Positions 56,443-60,000 of a stretch of 60,000 bases of DNA are shown here, one piece after another. Within the stretch, counting starts at the first letter, position 1; every line of letters begins with the position of its first letter. The stretch spans positions 67,377,053 through 67,437,052 of the forward strand of contig CM060732.1 in the NCBI GenBank assembly GCA_030704615.1, in the 5' to 3' direction. Source of the stretch: Takakia lepidozioides. Lineage: Eukaryota; Streptophyta; Takakiopsida; Takakiales; Takakiaceae. The notes under the pieces are model-generated. The model was not told where the DNA came from, ran no database searches, and saw only the letters and a list, made by a program, of their open reading frames with translations. The position numbers and the translations under genes were made by a program.

Positions 56443-58320
56443 GCTCCGGCAAACAACATCTTATGAGGACATTCTCTCTCTCTCTCAACTGTTTGGGCTT
56501 TCTAGTCTTCTTACTATGAGATCTGGGGTCGATACTATTGCCTGTTCTGTGACAGCCAATCCCTGGCTGAGAAGGACCAGAAATGGCTGGCAGCATGCCT
56601 ACATGAGGCTCTCCATCTGAGAGAATCTCTGCATGTCGAATGGTTGTTTTTGGTATGCTTGTTGAGGGCCCCACTTCGCCTTGTATCACACTTTCTTTTG
56701 GCCAAGAATGTTATTGAGCTTCCCCTGGACATCATGAAGTTCCTTTCCTTTCCTTTCTCTGTAAGTAAAGCATAAAACCCACGCCCTGCTCTTACTGATA
56801 ACAACTTTCGTATGTTCGCTTTTATAGCTGACATGTGTCTCTGGCATTCACGCAGGTGGTTGATTTGTCAGACAGTGAGGAAGGCCTGGACTGCACAATA
56901 GTCACAACACCGGCTGCTTCTAAACGAACAAGAACTGTTGGGCCTCTTGCACGTTATGTTGGTGAGCTCCAGAACATTTGCTCTTTCTCTCACCCTGCCA
57001 TCCCTAACTTGTCTTGGAGTGAACTGGAACATCCGTGGTGCTGCAGGTCCGTGTACCACCAATCTCAGAACATGGTTCTGCTGTGTGGCAGGGTATTTCA
57101 AGTATAGAATGTACTCATAAGACGTTGTTTGCCGTAGCCTTGTGGCCATTGACCCCGCGCCCAGTTTGAGCGGAACACAAAGGGACAGAACCTACATCTG
57201 TCAGGGGCTGACGTCGGTAGTAAGACTTACCTGGATATAAAACATTGATCCGGGTTTTCCAGATATCCTCTAAAAATCCCTTCACACAAGCATCAATCTG
57301 CTGTGTGTGGTTTGCCCAATAACTAGGCCCCAGAAGGGCCTAGGCTTTTGGCTCAGCCTCGAAACTTTCAAAGTTGGTAAACAGAGATACAGGCACAATT
57401 CCCTTGATAGATTTGAGGAGAGCGTCTCTCTGGTGAGAGAACCCCGGACAGTGAATCAGGAAATGAATATTGTCTTCGGGTTGCCCACACAACTGGCGAT
57501 TGCACTCTCCCTTTCCTCTCTGCTTCAGTTTGCTGTTCAAAGGTAGGCTTCCCGCCCTGAGTTTAAATTGTGGGTAGACCCTTGAGGTCATCCATGATGT
57601 CCTCCCCCATGTCACAGACTGGAAACAAGTTCAGGGAAGTTTTCTGCCTAACTTCATTTTCGTCAGACAATATCCTGGCAACAGACATGGCTTTGGACAC
57701 TACAGCCTCTTAAGTCAGATTTATCCAGCAGGGTCAAGACTTGCGGATTCAGATTCAGATCCTTGAGAATCTCTTCTACTCTCTTCTGCCAGGACTTAGC
57801 CTGTTTGACAGGACGGTCCTGTTTCCAAGATATAGATTCGATTATTTCAAGTATAGAGACAGCCTTTATCCATGGGGTGGGGTCCTGCAGACCCTGGCAG
57901 CCCGTGACTGATTCAGGCTCTGCTGATTCTGATGCTTGAGCATTTAGCTGCAGCCGTTGGAGTGCCTGAGCCAAAGCAACCATACCACAAAATTCCGTGA
58001 CATACAAGAAGCGGATGTCTTGTAAACATGAACTTCAGTTAAAGCAGTGATCTGATTGATGAGTCCGAGATCCATCAATTAGCACAACGAGACATAATTG
58101 TTCATCAGAACAGTAGACATGATCTCATTCAATCTTCTTATTTGCTTGGTCACCTGTGGTTCTTAAATGTGCAGAAAGAGGGTACAATGGGTTCCAGTTT
58201 AAGCAGGCCTTGCCAGAGGCAACCCACCCACTGGCTGATCCTCCTCGACTCCCAGTGGTGCCTGACAAGTCGTTTCTTGCGCAACTTGAGTTGATTGCGA
58301 CCAACATGAAAGCCAAGAGT
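55111..58320 (+). CDS. Unrecognised gene, three internal exons, two LINE-bearing introns
   Basis: Exons 55111-55264, 56856-56961 and 58175-58320 have AG/GT borders and join in phase (0, then 1 with G|AA). The joined protein reads LPPSRAKAIAVGQLDPITM, then ICSPISVLE, VVDLSDSEEGLDCTIVTTPA, KRTRTVGPLARYVE, RGYNGFQFKQALPEATHPL and DKSFLAQLELIATNMKAKS, ending at a strong GTAAGT donor. VVDLSDSEEGLD looks like an acidic SUMO-interacting motif. The family is not recognised, and neither the first nor the last exon was found. Intron 1 holds LINE copy A, intron 2 LINE copy B. Exon status is inferred from phase and splice consistency only. Confidence 0.5.
55292..56460 (+). mobile_element. LINE copy A, 5' truncated, with inverted middle segment
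   Basis: Plus strand 55,340-55,645 encodes the end of a reverse transcriptase (KTMLCRVIRPALEYGSAIW, SSRRDEFKVRWWGQK). The next segment, about 55,647-56,165, is reversed: its minus strand encodes KQDRPVKQAKSWQKRVEEIL and the zinc motif CPLCGQSEDSIHFLIHC. From about 56,190 to 56,400 the plus strand resumes with the C-terminus (NHTQQIDACVKGFLEDIWKT, GRGVNGHKATANNVL, stop). A CT-rich tail follows. Copy B, with the last two parts collinear, shows what the uninverted order is. A CT microsatellite also marks the left side (55,296-55,327). Confidence 0.75.
56407..56490. repeat. CT microsatellite and duplicated LINE 3' tail
   Basis: A run of CT (56,407-56,440) is followed by GGCTCCGGCAAACAACATCT and another CT run. 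The LINE 3' end plus tail is thus present twice in tandem. Confidence 0.7.
57109..57842 (-). mobile_element. LINE copy B, 5' truncated, with 15-bp target duplication
   Basis: TATTTCAAGTATAGA flanks the element at 57,094-57,108 and 57,843-57,857. On the minus strand the element encodes KQDRPVKQAKSWQKRVEEIL, a CX2C...HX4C motif (QLCGQPEDNIHFLIHC, first Cys lost), FTNFESFEAEPKA, NHTQQIDACVKGFLEDIWKT and the C-terminal GRGVNGHKATANNVL. Frameshifts and a stop make it inactive. It interrupts an intron of the plus-strand gene. Confidence 0.85.
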
Positions 58321-59454
58321 GTAAGTGAGGATGTGTGGGCATGGGCACTTGATTCTTCAGCCCAAGACATGGCTGGAAAATGGGAAGCCCTCAAAAGGAG
58401 GGGCCTAGAGGTGGGCAGATCCAGATGCCCATCCAGAGATCTCCAGTCGTACATAACAACAATCCCTCAAGATACAGAAGATTGAAACACTCTTATGTCA
58501 GAACGAAGGCTGGCCACTGGCACCGAGCCATATTGAAGAAGGTAGTGCCAGATGCTTGTTCACTTCAGCAATGGAACATCCAGAACGCATTAATCTTAAA
58601 ATTCCAGCTGTTACAAAAACTTCTAGTCATTCTCTGAAGCTACCTGGTCACATTCCACAAATGTTTTATTATGCTTCCAACTGATCATATCTCTTCAGTA
58701 GTAAAACAGATCACGCAATTTCCAATGTGCTGTGAGGAAGACTGCAGCTTTGGGGAGCTATTGGTGAGTAAATCCTAACAGATGCTAAATCCAGGGACAC
58801 TGTTTGGAAAGCTCTGCAAAGGAAGGAGATGACATGGCTGGCAAGATGGATTGTGAACAGGCAGGCAAGGCAGGTTTGTGCATGATGACTTCAATGGATA
58901 TTGCAGGAAGAACTCAACTGGAGGGATGCATGCTCAGCAAGGACTACATTTCATGTTGAAACCTTTGAGGGTAGAGTGAAAAGTATTAAGGGAAGTTGGC
59001 ATGGAGATCTACAACAACGATGTGCAAACACAAGCATAATATGGGGCCGGGGCGTTGGAAAATGTGCGCCATTGTCTCTCTGCACTGCAAACCTCCTTGA
59101 TTTTGTAGTGTAAAACGTTCACATTCACTGTGTTACAGATGCTTTCAAAGCTTTCCGGTGGCAGCGTTTTGGAAAACACTTTGGGTGCATTGAATCGAAC
59201 TGGGCAGAAACTTTCTTCATATATACATGTAGGCTAAAAGCAAAAGTTCATGTTAGAATGCAATTTCCATGCAAGCACGTGTGATGTAGAAGACCAGTGT
59301 TTGTGCAGGATCAACCATTTTCCATTGCTTTATCTCATCGAGTGAGAACTTTGGGAAATCAAATATGCTTCTAAATTAAAGGCATATTAATAATTTGGCT
59401 GTTATCTTAACTTTAATTTAAAAAAATCATACCCCCGGCTGCAGTGTTTTTATT
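58321..59454. other. Downstream introns or spacer; no certain exon
   Basis: Further exons of the plus-strand gene may lie here (for example after TTCTTCAG at 58,351-58,358), but I could not find a frame that continues convincingly. Confidence 0.35.
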
Positions 59455-59700
59455 TCTGGCGAAATTTCGCACTTTTTCGACCTCAAAAATCAAAATCGAA
59501 TATTCCGTCGTAAATTCCCTGTTTTCTCATGGATGAAATCGCCAAAATTCTCAAAAAACAAATATAAATCTTGGATGAATTCGCCTAATATGGATGATAT
59601 ACATGGATGAAAGTACAGAGGAGGATGATTCTGTCCAAATTTCAGTGGATGAGCAGAAAATATGGCTATTTCCTGCAAAACTCAGTAGCCAGTCCTGTTC
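59455..59700 (+). repeat. Dispersed repeat, inverted partner of 46,485-46,695
   Basis: It contains CATGGATGAAATCGCC, ATGGATGAAAGTACAGAG and TCCTGCAAAACTCAGTAGCC, matching the reverse complement of the earlier copy with many substitutions. Confidence 0.65.
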
Positions 59701-59724
59701 TTTTCAAAATTTGAAAAAAAAACA

Positions 59725-59924
59725 ACTGCCCGGCTGGTATCACAATTGGAATATCCGTCCTATTGATACCCGTCTTCAAATCAAAAATCTTACTATTGAG
59801 AATCAGCGGATATTAAATTTTAATGAATATTCTAATACTATGGAACCTGTTGGTATTGATTTCTTTTTCTTTTTCAATACCAGGATCCAGCTGGTATTAA
59901 AAAAAGTAATACCGCCCAACACTG
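59725..59924. mobile_element. hAT-type element, right terminus only
   Basis: The element ends ...ATACCGCCCAACACTG. Its inverse, CAGTGTTGGGCGG, is identical over 13 bases to the left terminus of the hAT element at 20,192. GGTATT/AATACC motifs are repeated subterminally in place of GGGTAAAT. No left terminus was found nearby. Confidence 0.6.
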
Positions 59925-60000
59925 GAAACAACCTCCGCACACGGCTCACCAAGAGTTGTATTTTCTACAGATGAGCCTTTACGAACCGCGATTCGGACGT

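Overview
The window looks like nuclear DNA of a streptophyte (green plant lineage), most likely a charophycean alga or an early-diverging, repeat-rich land plant. This is inferred from gene content: an MHX-type exchanger, a plant-type GET2-like protein, a plant-type condensation-fold acyltransferase, PPR-DYW fragments and a TIR-NBS-LRR-like fragment. Introns are long and the spacers are full of transposons. I could not confirm a species.

Layout. 1-5,050: three 24-bp imperfect palindromes, a broken transposon-like gene with an HNHP zinc finger (932-3,600), a broken PPR-DYW 3' end (3,614-4,320) and a Helitron-like 3' terminus (CTAG at 5,039-5,042). 5,043-6,162: a tRNA-derived SINE and a 5'-truncated LINE with a 12-bp target duplication. 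9,088-14,044 (+): an eight-exon MHX gene whose exon phases all agree. 15,295-19,600 (-): a second Helitron-like terminus followed by decayed gene pieces (unknown exon, PPR, NB-ARC), all on the minus strand. 20,192-21,364: a non-autonomous hAT element. 21,400-28,900: AT-rich, gene-poor DNA. 28,988-31,760 (-): a complete five-exon acyltransferase-like gene of 479 aa.

33,261 to about 43,350 is the most striking region. It is a Mutator-like (MULE) element with a transposase on the plus strand (DDE residues and SWIM finger recognisable, but recently broken) and a convergent gene on the minus strand ending in a Ulp1/C48 cysteine protease domain. Its ends, introns and spacers are packed with AGTCYGCTG-type short repeats. 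A second copy of the element's left end lies at 43,941 in the same orientation.

46,905-48,125 (+): a complete two-exon GET2/CAMLG-like gene (329 aa, three membrane segments). 49,218-51,118: a foldback/MITE cluster and a 1.1-kb TIR element with TA duplication. 55,111-58,320 (+): three phase-compatible exons of an unrecognised gene with a LINE insertion in each of its two introns, one LINE internally inverted, the other flanked by a clean 15-bp target duplication. The window ends in a dispersed repeat and a hAT-type terminus related to the one at 20,192.

The host genes are unrelated housekeeping functions (vacuolar metal/proton exchange, tail-anchored protein insertion, acyl transfer) and do not form a cluster. 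The unusual content is in the mobile DNA. No rRNA genes, complete tRNA genes or CRISPR arrays were seen.
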